Shown here piece by piece: positions 54,628 to 63,802 of a stretch of DNA of 64,000 nucleotides. The stretch covers positions 179,554-243,553 of the forward strand of contig NZ_JAVCAP010000014.1 of NCBI RefSeq assembly GCF_030769565.1, given 5' to 3'. Within the stretch, counting starts at the first letter, position 1; every line of letters starts with the position of its first letter. The position numbers were made by a program, and so were the translations under genes. This DNA is from Methylophilus aquaticus. GTDB taxonomy: Bacteria; Pseudomonadota; Gammaproteobacteria; Burkholderiales; Methylophilaceae. The notes below the pieces were generated by a model. The model did not search any database, was not told where the DNA came from, and worked only from the letters and a program-made list of their open reading frames with translations.

Positions 54628-54696
54628 AATCCAACGCAGTCAAGGTGCTGATTTGGCACTGGCGCTCGTGAATAATACACATCAGAGAGGATGAAT

Positions 54697-55443
54697 ATGA
54701 TCAAGCTTAAACCTGTGGTTTTCGCCTGCGTGATGGCTGGCCTGACCCTGCCTGCACACGCGTTGGAATTAATACAGAATGGCGGATTTGAGGTGCAAGG
54801 GGCAGATAGCTACGATATCAGCGGCTGGCAAACTGCCGAGCAGGGCATTTCCGGCAGTGTACTGGCGCAAAGTGGGACGCTGTCCGAAGTGACTGGTAAC
54901 GCGACAGTGGGTGCGTATCAGGGCAACTATTATGGCATGCTTGATAACTACGGCTTGTCTGCCAATGCGCTGTTTCAAACATTTGCCACTGGCGCTGTAA
55001 GTAGTGCCAGCCTGACTTTTCAACTGTTTGTGAATAATCAGCATGACAGTGCGTCGGTAGATGCGGCCGGTCTGGACTACACCGTGGATGCGACTGACAA
55101 TCCCAACCAGCATGTGCGTGTGGATGTGTTGAAGTCTGGGAGTGATCCATTTTCTACCAGTAGTGCAGATGTATTGCAGACACTGTATCTGGGCGGCGCA
55201 AATGGCCCCCTCACCACTAATCAATATTTAAGTTATACCTTCGATATCAGCAGCATTCTGGCCAGTGGCGGCAGCTATACGTTGCGTTTTGCTACTGTTG
55301 CCAATCAGAACGCGCTGCAACTGGGGGTGGATAACGTCAGCATCAATGCGGTAGCCGCCGTACCAGAAGCCGACACCTATGCCATGTTGCTGGCTGGCTT
55401 GGGCTTGACAGCGTGCGTACGCCGTCGCCAGCTGGCTAAGTAA
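54697..55443 (+). CDS. PEP-CTERM secreted protein
   Basis: A 248-residue exported protein. It has a signal peptide (VVFACVMAGLTLPAHA-LEL), then a jelly-roll-like region with ELIQNGGFEVQGADSYDISGWQ, resembling DUF642/carbohydrate-binding modules, and at the end a PEP-CTERM sorting signal: VPEADTYAMLLAGLGLTACVRRRQ, i.e. the VPE(P/A) motif, a hydrophobic helix and a basic cluster. Such proteins are processed by an exosortase and go to the exopolysaccharide matrix. ATG 54697 is chosen because AGAGAGG lies six bases before it; ATG 54691 is directly on the ribosome site. The exosortase itself is not in this window. Confidence 0.88.
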   Translation: MIKLKPVVFACVMAGLTLPAHALELIQNGGFEVQGADSYDISGWQTAEQGISGSVLAQSGTLSEVTGNATVGAYQGNYYGMLDNYGLSANALFQTFATGAVSSASLTFQLFVNNQHDSASVDAAGLDYTVDATDNPNQHVRVDVLKSGSDPFSTSSADVLQTLYLGGANGPLTTNQYLSYTFDISSILASGGSYTLRFATVANQNALQLGVDNVSINAVAAVPEADTYAMLLAGLGLTACVRRRQLAK

Positions 55444-55477
55444 GATCAGTACGATTGAATTAAAAAGGAAAATAATC

Positions 55478-57025
55478 ATGCACATGTTTAATATGAAACG
55501 CACAGCCATCGCAGCGATGCTATTGGGTGCGCAACTTGGCATCTCACCAGCAGTGTTTGCCGCAGAAAATGCACAGTTCTGGCTGGATGACGGGGCTGCC
55601 AGTTTAAATGACAGCAAGAAATTAGTTCCAAATGCGCGCAAAGCTAAAAATGTCATTCTGTTTGTGGGGGATGGCATGGGGATTTCCACCGTGACTGGCG
55701 CCCGCATTTTTGAGGGGCAATTGAAAGGCGCTGATGGCGAGCGCAACAAGTTATCTTTTGAAGCGTTTCCGTACGTTGCATTATCGAAAACTTACTCCAC
55801 CAACCAGCAGACTGCCGACTCTGCACCAACCATGACAGCGATGATTTCTGGCGTGAAAACCAATGATGGTATTTTGTCGCTGAACCAGACGGTTGCCAGA
55901 AACGAGCCTAGTCCCGCTGTATTGAACGCTAATAAAGTCACCACTTTGCTTGAGCAAGCTGAAGTGGCTGGCAAATCAACCGGAGTGGTGTCTACAGCAC
56001 GTATTACGCATGCTACGCCGGCGGCTACCTATGCCCATATCTCTAACCGTGACTGGGAAGCTAACTCAAACCTTTCTTCAGCAGCAGCCAGCAACGGTGT
56101 CAAAGACATTGCCGCGCAGATGATTGATAACTTCGGTTCAGGCAAGCTGGGTGATGGTATTGACGTTGTATTGGGCGGTGGCCGCAGCTACTTCCTGCCT
56201 AACTCGGTGACGGATATTGAAGGCACCAAGGGGCGTCGTACCGATGGTCGTAACTTGACGCAGGAGTATGTCAGCAAATTTGGCGGTGTTTATGTTCAGG
56301 ACAAGAATGGGTTTGACGCCATTAATCCGGCGACTGCGACCAAAGTGCTGGGCCTGTTTAATCCTTCACACATGGAGTACGAGCAAGACCGTCCAAACGA
56401 TATTGCTGGCGAACCTTCACTGGCCGAAATGACCGGTAAAGCGATTGATATCCTGAAGAAAAACCAGAATGGTTACTTTCTGATGGTGGAAGGCGGGCGT
56501 ATCGACCATGCTTCCCATGCAGGCAATGCTTACCGTACTTTCAAGGATACTGTAGCTTTATCCGATGCAGTACGTGAAGCCATGTCCAAAGTAGACATGA
56601 ACGACACGCTGATTATTGTGACAGCTGACCATAGCCACACATTGACCATAGGTGGCTACCCTAAGCGCGGTAATCCGATTCTGGCTAAAGTGGTGGAGCC
56701 AGGCAAAACAACGCCCACACTGGCGGCCGATGGCAAACCTTACACCACTGTCAGCTTTGCCAATGGCCCTGGCTACCATACCAACGCGCCAGGTGATGCT
56801 GTGTATAACGAAGCCATTGCTGCCGGTCGAGTGGTGGATATGACCTCGGTAGATACGGAAGATCCGGACTTTCATCAGGAAGCGCTGGTGCCACTCAGTT
56901 CTGAAACGCATGCAGGTGAAGAGGTGGCGATTTATGCGCAGGGCCCCAAAGCCTATCTGGTACATGGCGTGCAAGAACAAAGCTACATCTACCAAGTGAT
57001 GAAAGAGGCGTTTGGCTTTCGTTAA
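55478..57025 (+). CDS. Alkaline phosphatase
   Basis: A 515-residue periplasmic alkaline phosphatase of the PhoA superfamily. The signal peptide ends near AVFA-AEN. The metal-binding VILFVGDGMGISTVTGARIFEG lies near residue 55, the catalytic serine is in TADSAPTMTAMISG (S109 or so), and later metal ligands are in FLMVEGGRIDHASHAGN, VTADHSHT and GYHTNAPGDA. It releases inorganic phosphate from esters, which fits the phosphate uptake genes at the start of the window. It follows the PEP-CTERM gene by 34 bases with AAGGA upstream and could share its transcript. No Pho box was found here. Confidence 0.95.
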   Translation: MHMFNMKRTAIAAMLLGAQLGISPAVFAAENAQFWLDDGAASLNDSKKLVPNARKAKNVILFVGDGMGISTVTGARIFEGQLKGADGERNKLSFEAFPYVALSKTYSTNQQTADSAPTMTAMISGVKTNDGILSLNQTVARNEPSPAVLNANKVTTLLEQAEVAGKSTGVVSTARITHATPAATYAHISNRDWEANSNLSSAAASNGVKDIAAQMIDNFGSGKLGDGIDVVLGGGRSYFLPNSVTDIEGTKGRRTDGRNLTQEYVSKFGGVYVQDKNGFDAINPATATKVLGLFNPSHMEYEQDRPNDIAGEPSLAEMTGKAIDILKKNQNGYFLMVEGGRIDHASHAGNAYRTFKDTVALSDAVREAMSKVDMNDTLIIVTADHSHTLTIGGYPKRGNPILAKVVEPGKTTPTLAADGKPYTTVSFANGPGYHTNAPGDAVYNEAIAAGRVVDMTSVDTEDPDFHQEALVPLSSETHAGEEVAIYAQGPKAYLVHGVQEQSYIYQVMKEAFGFR

Positions 57026-57066
57026 TTTAGTATGACTGAATGGCGAGGCGCCATCAATCAGCGTTA

Positions 57067-57101
57067 AAACAGGGACGTCCAGTGGGCGCCCCTGTTTGAT
57101 T
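57067..57101 (+). terminator. Terminator after alkaline phosphatase
   Basis: AAACAGGG...CCCTGTTTGATTT with a 15-base loop, about 40 bases after the stop. The loop is long, so this is moderate evidence. Confidence 0.55.
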
Positions 57102-57129
57102 TGAATCCAATAGCATAAAAGGTGTATAT

Positions 57130-57885
57130 ATGATGCGGAAATTATCCGTGACGGTATGGCTGCTGGCGACAGGGCTGATCAGCCAGCAAGGCGTTGCTGC
57201 AGAACCGGACAGAGAAGCTGTCAATGCGCGCTATGAAACCACACAGTGCGCCCACCCATGCACGGCAAACAAGCATTTTCAATGGTGGCTGATGCGTGAA
57301 CCCGGGCAAGTGGAAATTCGTCACCTTTACCAGCGTGGTGAACCCGCCCATCACAGCGGCTTGTGGATGCAGAAGCCCGCAAACCAGATGGCTTATGCCT
57401 ACCTGATGCATGAAGATCAGCGGGCCATTGATTATATGGATGTTGACCTGAAAATGCTGGGCATGAAAACCGACCATTCGACATGGCAGGTGAAATCACA
57501 ACTGGTCACCGATGAAGAGTTGGTCAAGTTGGTTAAACACCCCCAATCCGAGGTCAACAGGTTCGGCTACCGGGTAGAGCATTATACAGGGAAGCAGGCA
57601 GACGGTACCCAAGTGGATATTATGTGGATGCCCGCACTGAAACTGCCGGAAGCGATTCATTATGGTTACCCCAAACACGATGTGACGATACAGTTACAGG
57701 TGTTGCAATTCGACGGACAAGCAAGCAGTGTTGAGCGTGCGCCAAAAACTGGCAGCAATACGCTGGCATACTATCAGCACGTAGATTTTACCGATATCGG
57801 GGATATGGAGCACAATGCCGATGACGTGAAATGGCTGGCGAGAGCCCATGGGGCGCCGGGGATAGATCAGCCACACGCGCATTAA
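57130..57885 (+). CDS. Exported protein of unknown function
   Basis: A 251-residue protein with a signal peptide (LSVTVWLLATGLISQQGVA-AEP) and otherwise soluble character. Visible features are a CAHPC-like pair of cysteines (residues 38-42), HFQWWLMREPGQVEIRHLY, and VKLVKHPQSEVNRFGYRVEHYTGKQADGTQVDIMWMPALKLP. It ends with a histidine-rich tail PHAH. No family is recognised. It lies 104 bases after the alkaline phosphatase with an independent ribosome site AAAGGTG, and it may act with it in the periplasm, but this is only proximity. A terminator follows. Confidence 0.75.
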   Translation: MMRKLSVTVWLLATGLISQQGVAAEPDREAVNARYETTQCAHPCTANKHFQWWLMREPGQVEIRHLYQRGEPAHHSGLWMQKPANQMAYAYLMHEDQRAIDYMDVDLKMLGMKTDHSTWQVKSQLVTDEELVKLVKHPQSEVNRFGYRVEHYTGKQADGTQVDIMWMPALKLPEAIHYGYPKHDVTIQLQVLQFDGQASSVERAPKTGSNTLAYYQHVDFTDIGDMEHNADDVKWLARAHGAPGIDQPHAH

Positions 57886-57913
57886 CTTGTTATCTTCAAA
57901 ATATACATTTGTT

Positions 57914-57943
57914 CGCCCGTCCTGAAGGATGGGCGTTTTGTTT
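57914..57943 (+). terminator. Terminator after the exported protein gene
   Basis: CGCCCGTCC/GGATGGGCG with loop TGAA and a T-rich tail TTTTGTTTT, 29 bases after the stop. Confidence 0.88.
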
Positions 57944-58076
57944 TGGATGTTTTCTGATGTGAGCATTTAAATGGGCACTCAGACACTTAACGGACAGTCA
58001 GGGTTGAATCCAGCCCTGCCTATTAAATAGCAGCCGTGCCCGTGTGGGATGAATGGTCATCAGCTATAATGCGGCT

Positions 58077-59420
58077 ATGACTTTCACTGTAATCAATTTT
58101 TTATTACTCTTGCTGATAATCGTCTTGCTGGTTTGGCAATGGCGTCAGCAGCAACAGGCCTCCCGGCAGGATCTGCCACAACAGGTCGCACAGTTGCTGG
58201 AAGAAAAGCACCGCGCAATGATGGCTGACATGCATCATGCACTGAATAGCCTCGCTGACCGTTTGCAGGTATTGAGCAGTGACCAGCAGGACAGGCTGCG
58301 CACACAAGTCTCACAGGAGCTGATGGCTACCCGTGAGGCGATGCAGGCATTACAGGTCGCGCAGCGTGACCACCTGTCACAAAACAGTGAGCAATTAAGC
58401 CTCAGTTTGCGTAACGGTTTGTCAGAGCAGGGGCTTACACAACAAACTATGTTGAACGCAGCCCTGCAAACCACCACGCAAAGCCTCACCCAGAGCATTG
58501 AAGCCCTGACCAAAATCGTCGATGGCCGTCTAGAAGAGATGAGTGGCAAGGTATCGATGCGTCTGGAAGAGGGCTTCAAGAAAACCAATGAGACCTTTGT
58601 CAGCGTGATGGAACGCCTGGCCACAATTGATGAGGCGCAGAAGAAAATCGATGGCCTGAGCGTGAACATGGTGAGCTTGCAGGAGCTACTGGGTGACAAG
58701 CGCAGCCGAGGGGCCTATGGCGAGGTGCAGCTGGAGGGACTGGTGCGCAATGTGCTGCCTTCGAGCAGTTTTGCCATGCAGCACACCTTAAGCAATGGCG
58801 CGCGTGTTGATTGTGCTCTGTTCTTACCGGAACCCACTGGCACAGTGGCGGTGGACAGCAAGTTTCCGCTAGAAAACTATCATCGCATGATAGACAGCAG
58901 TCTGGGCGAGCTGGTGCAGGCGCAGGCTTCTAAACTGTTTAAAGCCGATATTAAAAAACATGTGGACGATATTAGCAGCAAATACATCATTGCCAATGAA
59001 ACCTCTGATGGTGCGGTGATGTTTATTCCTGCGGAAGCTGTGTTTGCCGAAATTCATGCCTACCATGGGGATGTGGTGGACTATGCCATGCAGAAACGCG
59101 TATGGCTGGTGTCACCGACTACGCTGATGGCTGTGCTGAACACGGCACGTGCCGTGCTGAAAGATGTGGAAATGCGCAAGCAGGTACACATTATCAAAGA
59201 TGAGCTCGGCAAGCTTAGCAAAGACTTTGACCGTTTTGACACGCGTATGAAAAAGCTCGCAGACAATATCCGCCAGGCGCATGAGAATGCACAGGATGTG
59301 CATATCAGCAGCCAGAAAATTTCCAGGCGTTTTGCCCAGATCGAGAAAGTGGAATTGCAGGAGACCACTGGTCTGGCTGCACTCGATGTGCTGGATGAAC
59401 TGGAAGAGCCTAAAGAATAA
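58077..59420 (+). CDS. rmuC: RmuC family protein
   Basis: A 447-residue RmuC-type protein thought to limit inversions or act as a nuclease at DNA repair intermediates. The N-terminal helix TFTVINFLLLLLIIVLLVW anchors it, a long coiled coil follows over about residues 20-220, and the conserved nuclease-like core contains GAYGEVQLEGLVRNVLPSSSFAMQHTLSNGARVDCALFLPEPTGTVAVDSKFPLENYHRMID, with VDSKFP diagnostic. The ATG at 58077 is chosen; an upstream ATG at 58053 would prepend eight residues. The 29-base gap to moaD suggests cotranscription. Confidence 0.9.
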   Translation: MTFTVINFLLLLLIIVLLVWQWRQQQQASRQDLPQQVAQLLEEKHRAMMADMHHALNSLADRLQVLSSDQQDRLRTQVSQELMATREAMQALQVAQRDHLSQNSEQLSLSLRNGLSEQGLTQQTMLNAALQTTTQSLTQSIEALTKIVDGRLEEMSGKVSMRLEEGFKKTNETFVSVMERLATIDEAQKKIDGLSVNMVSLQELLGDKRSRGAYGEVQLEGLVRNVLPSSSFAMQHTLSNGARVDCALFLPEPTGTVAVDSKFPLENYHRMIDSSLGELVQAQASKLFKADIKKHVDDISSKYIIANETSDGAVMFIPAEAVFAEIHAYHGDVVDYAMQKRVWLVSPTTLMAVLNTARAVLKDVEMRKQVHIIKDELGKLSKDFDRFDTRMKKLADNIRQAHENAQDVHISSQKISRRFAQIEKVELQETTGLAALDVLDELEEPKE

Positions 59421-59448
59421 CCAAAGCCTATTGCGTAAAGACCTATTC

Positions 59449-59706
59449 ATGAATATCACCATTTTATATTTCGCCCGCATCAAAGAAGTGGTTAACTACT
59501 CTTCTGAGCAGGTATCGTTACCTGATGAGGTGGAAACCATCATTGCACTCAAGTCCTGGTTATCCAACCGCGGGGAAACCTGGCAGAAACTGTTCAGCGG
59601 GAGCGGCGTTGTACGTGCGGCAATCAACCACGAACTGGTGGATGATATGGCTACGTTTGACGAGGGTGATGAGGTGGCATTTTTTCCGCCTGTCACAGGA
59701 GGTTAA
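59449..59706 (+). CDS. moaD: Molybdopterin synthase sulfur carrier MoaD
   Basis: Small subunit of molybdopterin synthase; its C-terminal glycine carries the sulfur inserted into precursor Z. The 85-residue ubiquitin-like product opens MNITILYFARIKEVV and ends FFPPVTGG, with the essential Gly-Gly tail. The ATG at 59449 keeps this frame. It overlaps moaE by one base. Confidence 0.96.
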   Translation: MNITILYFARIKEVVNYSSEQVSLPDEVETIIALKSWLSNRGETWQKLFSGSGVVRAAINHELVDDMATFDEGDEVAFFPPVTGG

Positions 59707-60185
59707 TGGTGACTGCGCAACCCTACAAGCGCGTATTGGTGCAAGCAGAAGACTTTGATCTTGCAATGGAGATGCAGCAATTGCGCAGGCACTGTCCGCA
59801 AGCGGGTGCGGTTGTCAGCTTTGATGGTCTGGTGCGTGAGTTTGCCAAGGGCCAGGTATTGCAACGTATGCATATTGAGCATTATCCAGGCATGACAGAA
59901 AAGGCCCTGCTTGCCATCGTCGAACAAGCCTTGCATCGATGGCCGCTGCTGGGTGTGACCTTGATACACCGGTATGGAGACCTGGAGGCGCGTGCGCAGA
60001 TTGTGATGGTAGCCACTGCCAGCCTGCATCGTCAGGCAGCATTTGACGCCTGTGCATTTATGATGGATTTTTTAAAAACAGAGGCCCCTTTCTGGAAAAA
60101 AGAGATTGGGGCTTTGGGTGCGCGTTGGGTGGAAGCGCGCGAGGCTGACGAACAAGCCAAACAACAATGGAGCCTGCCTGAATGA
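59706..60185 (+). CDS. moaE: Molybdopterin synthase catalytic subunit MoaE
   Basis: Large subunit of molybdopterin synthase. The 159-residue product contains GAVVSFDGLVREFAKGQVLQRMHIEHYPGMTEKALLAIVEQA (the MoaE core), VTLIHRYGDLEARAQIVMVATAS and FMMDFLKTEAPFWKKEI with the catalytic lysines. GGAGG inside the moaD end is the ribosome site. Its stop overlaps the Lon-like gene by four bases. The other moa genes are elsewhere. Confidence 0.96.
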   Translation: MVTAQPYKRVLVQAEDFDLAMEMQQLRRHCPQAGAVVSFDGLVREFAKGQVLQRMHIEHYPGMTEKALLAIVEQALHRWPLLGVTLIHRYGDLEARAQIVMVATASLHRQAAFDACAFMMDFLKTEAPFWKKEIGALGARWVEAREADEQAKQQWSLPE

Positions 60186-62347
60186 TACAAGTGTTAACCC
60201 CAGATGAAATGACTGTGGCCCATAAGCTGGCGCCCATGACCTTTGAGTCAACGGCTGAACTTCTGGATGCGTCCGCACTCAGCTTGACTGATTATGGCTG
60301 GAAGCTACAACCCGAAGCACAAAAAACCTTGATGATGGGCTTGTCTATCCAGCACACGGGCTGCAATGTGCTGGTGCTGGGTACGCCAGGGTCAGGCCGG
60401 GCCGGGCTCACTGTGGCTGCCATGCGTGCGGCGGCAGAGCAGGTGATTGATACCACGCTGACCGATCTGGTGGCTCTGTATGATTTCAGTCAGCAATCCT
60501 GCGCTAACTATATCAAGCTGCCAGTCGGTCTGGGTGCACAATTACGCACGGTGATGGAAGGCTTTATCAAGAGTTTGATTGCAGAAATGCCGCATTGGGT
60601 TGATAGCAGTGGCCAGGTTAATTTGTCTCAGGCCGAGGTCTGGTGTGAGGCGCGCGTGGATGCCATGCGTTCGCAATTGAGCAGTGCCAAATTGTCGCCA
60701 TTTTTCAATGTCATCAAGCCGGAAATGCTGGGGTTTCTGCAAGCCTGGCAACAGGTGGGTGGCGAAGGTGAAGGCGTTGAAGGCCTGATCAATGAATCAT
60801 TTTTGTCGCGCTTTCGGGTCAATCTGCTGGTCGACCAGCGTGCCAACCTGACACAAGGACACAAACAGCCGATCGTTGAAGAAAATGACCCCGGTTTTGC
60901 TGCCTTGTTTGGTATGTTTGATAGCGCTGCCGGTGAATCAGCACAATTGCCCGAGTTTTTACGTTTGCGTGCGGGTAGCGTGCATCAGGCAGATGGTGGC
61001 ATGCTGCTTTTGCATCTGCGAGATTTAATGCAGGATGAAAGTAATGGCACCGCCTTGCTTGAAAAATTGTACCGTCTGATGCGCAATCGTGAAGTGCAGA
61101 TCGAAGACTGGGCCAATCACGCCCAGCAGGGGGCCGGGGGTAATCGCCATGGCAGTTTGCCAGTGCATGTCAAGATCGTCATGATTGCCAGCCGCGAAGA
61201 TTATTACGACTGCCTGGAAGCACAACCGGACTTTTTTGAGTTCTTTCCGATCAAGGTCGAGTTTGAAGACCGGGTGACGGCCAGCCTGGACAACTATGCC
61301 TGGATGGCTGGTTACATAGCCCGTAAGTGCCAGCAGCAGGAGATGACGCATTTTAGCGCCCAGGCCGTCAATGTGCTCTTGCAATTTATGCACCGGCTCG
61401 AAGAAGATCAAGGCCGTTTTAGTACCCGTTTCTCACACCTCGATCAATTGATGCACGAATGTGTGTCGGTCGCGGCCAGCGCTTTGCTGGTGACGGATGA
61501 CCATGTCCGACAGGCCTTGTCTGCCCGTTTGCTGCGCCAGCAGTTTTTCGAAACACAGATCCGCGACTCCATCATCGATAACGAACTGCTGATTCAGGTG
61601 CATGGCAGCGTGGTCGGGCAGGTCAACGGCTTGACACATATTGAGCTGGGCGATGCCAGTTTTGGTTCGCCGATCCGTATTACCGCTCGCTGCTACCCTG
61701 GTCGCAGTGGGGTCATCAATATTGACCGTGAAGTGAATATGAGCGGCCCGAATCATGACAAGGGCATCTATATTTTGCAAAACTGGCTGAGTGCGAGTTT
61801 CTGGGCGCTGGCACCCTTAAGTTTGAGTGCTTCGCTGGTGTTTGAGCAGGAATATAACGGTGTGGAGGGCGATTCTGCCTCTTGTGCTGAACTGTTTGCA
61901 CTGTTATCCGCGCTGACTGACCTGCCTATCAAGCAGGGCATTGCCGTGACCGGTGCCCTTAACCAATTTGGCGAAGTCATGCCGATCGGTGGTGTGAACG
62001 AGAAGATTGAAGGCTATTTCAGGGTGTGTCAGGCGCTGGGCTTGAATGGCGAGCAGGGCGTGATTATTCCCAAGCGTAACCAGCGGCATCTGGTGCTGGA
62101 TGATAGTGTGGTACAGGCGGTGAATAATGGCATGTTCAGGATTATTGCCATTGACCATGTGCTGGAGGGCATCGCCCATTTGACCGACATTGAAGCCGGG
62201 GTGCAAAGTGTGGATGGTACCTATCAGGGGGATAGCCTGATGGCACGTGCGCAAACCGTTCTCGCGAGCTATCGTCATACGCTGGAACGCAATCAGGCAC
62301 GTATGGCCTATATTCAGCAGCAAGCAGATGCCAGCAAACCTTTTTAA
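60182..62347 (+). CDS. Lon-like ATPase/protease
   Basis: A 721-residue protein of the Lon-related family (YcbZ/LonC-like). The N-terminal ATPase core has a degenerate Walker A, GTPGSGRAG at residues 67-75, where the usual lysine is Arg73 and the Ser/Thr is Ala74. The C-terminal protease domain aligns without gaps to the Lon dyad: Ser565 in EGDSAS and Lys608 in GGVNEKIEG, 43 residues apart as in Lon, within LPIKQGIAVTGALNQFGEVMPIGGVNEK. So peptidase chemistry appears intact while ATP binding may be altered. The ATG overlaps the moaE stop by four bases. Substrates unknown. Confidence 0.88.
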   Translation: MIQVLTPDEMTVAHKLAPMTFESTAELLDASALSLTDYGWKLQPEAQKTLMMGLSIQHTGCNVLVLGTPGSGRAGLTVAAMRAAAEQVIDTTLTDLVALYDFSQQSCANYIKLPVGLGAQLRTVMEGFIKSLIAEMPHWVDSSGQVNLSQAEVWCEARVDAMRSQLSSAKLSPFFNVIKPEMLGFLQAWQQVGGEGEGVEGLINESFLSRFRVNLLVDQRANLTQGHKQPIVEENDPGFAALFGMFDSAAGESAQLPEFLRLRAGSVHQADGGMLLLHLRDLMQDESNGTALLEKLYRLMRNREVQIEDWANHAQQGAGGNRHGSLPVHVKIVMIASREDYYDCLEAQPDFFEFFPIKVEFEDRVTASLDNYAWMAGYIARKCQQQEMTHFSAQAVNVLLQFMHRLEEDQGRFSTRFSHLDQLMHECVSVAASALLVTDDHVRQALSARLLRQQFFETQIRDSIIDNELLIQVHGSVVGQVNGLTHIELGDASFGSPIRITARCYPGRSGVINIDREVNMSGPNHDKGIYILQNWLSASFWALAPLSLSASLVFEQEYNGVEGDSASCAELFALLSALTDLPIKQGIAVTGALNQFGEVMPIGGVNEKIEGYFRVCQALGLNGEQGVIIPKRNQRHLVLDDSVVQAVNNGMFRIIAIDHVLEGIAHLTDIEAGVQSVDGTYQGDSLMARAQTVLASYRHTLERNQARMAYIQQQADASKPF

Positions 62348-62361
62348 TTCTATTTCGAAGC

Positions 62362-62793
62362 ATGGCCAGAACCCACCATAAAAAACAACCCACCCAGGCA
62401 CAGGAAGGCGAGGACGACAGCTGCCGTCTGGATAAGTGGTTATGGGCTGCGCGTTTTTTCAAAACGCGCAGCCTGGCAGCTGAAGCGGTGGATAGTGGTA
62501 AGGTCCGTGTCGATGGTGACCGCGCTAAAAACGCAAAAGTCATGAAGCCCGGTATGCGTGTCAGCATTAAAAATAAGGATATGCAGATAGAAGTTGAAGT
62601 GCTTGCCTTGAGCAATGCGCGGCGGGGTGCACCAGAAGCCGCGCTACTTTACCGTGAAACAGAAGAAAGCGTGCAGTTGCGCTTGCAAGTCAAAGGCACG
62701 GGGGCCGATTTATTTGCCTTGCGTGAGCGCGGCGCCGGCCGGCCGACCAAACGGCAAATGCGCGATATCCAGCGCTTTACCGGGCGCGAATAG
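62362..62793 (+). CDS. hslR: S4-domain RNA-binding protein Hsp15
   Basis: A 143-residue protein related to Hsp15, which binds 50S subunits carrying stalled nascent chains. The S4 domain reads CRLDKWLWAARFFKTRSLAAEAVDSGKVRVDGDRAKNAKVMKPGMRVSI (about residues 21-69), with the typical RLDKWLWAARFFKTR opening. A basic C-terminus with RPTKRQMRDIQRFTGRE follows. It begins 14 bases after the Lon-like gene, on the same strand. Confidence 0.92.
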   Translation: MARTHHKKQPTQAQEGEDDSCRLDKWLWAARFFKTRSLAAEAVDSGKVRVDGDRAKNAKVMKPGMRVSIKNKDMQIEVEVLALSNARRGAPEAALLYRETEESVQLRLQVKGTGADLFALRERGAGRPTKRQMRDIQRFTGRE

Positions 62794-62809
62794 CTGCCTG
62801 CTCTACACC

Positions 62810-63589
62810 CTAGTTAGGTTTGTGCGGGCTACCGTGAATCCCCATTTTTGCTGCCGCCTGCGCACGACATGAAACATCCAGCTTCTGGAAAATCCGTTTT
62901 AAATGGTTTTTGACGGTATTCGCACTGATATTCAAAATCAGCCCGATTTCAAGATTGGTTTTGCCACTGCGCACCCAGTGCAATATCTCGTGTTCGCGGC
63001 CAGACAAAGAACCCTGCGTCATGCTGTCGAGCAGGTCTTCATCCTTGACTGGTGGCTCAAGGGTCGCAATCCGGCGCATCGCAGCGTCCAGGTGTGGCAT
63101 GATCATACCCATTAACTGGTCCGGTACACTGAACTCGCGCGAGCGATCAAAAAACACATAAATACAATCAGACTTGCCGCGGGTATCACGCACGCCATAG
63201 ACCAGCAAGGTGTGCATTTTCATCAATTGCCGGGTAAATGGATTTGGCGATTGTGCGTGCATGCCGCTGGCATCAAACCTGTTAATCACAAACCATTTGT
63301 CTCCGTTGTCTACCCAGCGTTTGTAAAGGTTGCACACCAGATAATTGACAATGGCTGAGTCTTCTTGCAAGCGCTGTGTAGATAACTCCGGTAATTGTGA
63401 GGACACGTCAAAGCGCAAGTCACCACTGCTGAAGTCTCCCCATGCCGCCAACAGGGCATCATGCCGCATCAGTGGATGAATGTCGTTTTTCAACCAATTG
63501 AAAAAATCCAGGTGCCGGTTAATGGCATATGAATGTTGTATGGCCAGGAGGATACTTTCCCAATGAGCTTCTTTTTTTTGTGCCAGCAT
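62810..63589 (-). CDS. epsA: LuxR-type regulator EpsA
   Basis: A 259-residue regulator with a GAF-like or unassigned sensor half and a C-terminal LuxR helix-turn-helix: LSGREHEILHWVRSGKTNLEIGLILNISANTVKNHLKRIFQKLDV near residues 195-240. The length and N-terminal MLAQKKEAHWESILLAIQHSYAINRHLDFFNWL match the XrtB/PEP-CTERM-associated regulator EpsA described in Methylobacillus-type exopolysaccharide clusters. ATG 63589 has AAGGT nearby; a frame from 63745 is an N-terminal extension without support. It probably controls the exopolysaccharide genes that lie just beyond the edge. Confidence 0.85.
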   Translation of the reverse strand: MLAQKKEAHWESILLAIQHSYAINRHLDFFNWLKNDIHPLMRHDALLAAWGDFSSGDLRFDVSSQLPELSTQRLQEDSAIVNYLVCNLYKRWVDNGDKWFVINRFDASGMHAQSPNPFTRQLMKMHTLLVYGVRDTRGKSDCIYVFFDRSREFSVPDQLMGMIMPHLDAAMRRIATLEPPVKDEDLLDSMTQGSLSGREHEILHWVRSGKTNLEIGLILNISANTVKNHLKRIFQKLDVSCRAQAAAKMGIHGSPHKPN

Positions 63590-63802
63590 GGAGTTACCTT
63601 TATTAAAATGCAGGACAGCAATAGTCCTGACAATATTCATGGTTAAGTTATTTACGGCTGAAATGCGCAAGTCTTTAATAGAGGTGTGCTGGAAATTCGG
63701 ATATTTGATGGCCAGGATGAACGAGGGATATAAACAGGCGGGCACATGTCGTAACGCATGGGGATGGTGAGTTAAAATGGGAAAAACACAGGGAGGATGC
63801 AG

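Noticed and set aside
54640-54660. Sigma-54 promoter upstream of the PEP-CTERM gene (TTGGCAC...)
   Set aside because: The -24-like TGGCAC is present but no GC at the -12 position with correct spacing.
63590-63745. N-terminal extension of EpsA
   Set aside because: Not typical of the family, and ATG 63589 is preceded by AAGGT.
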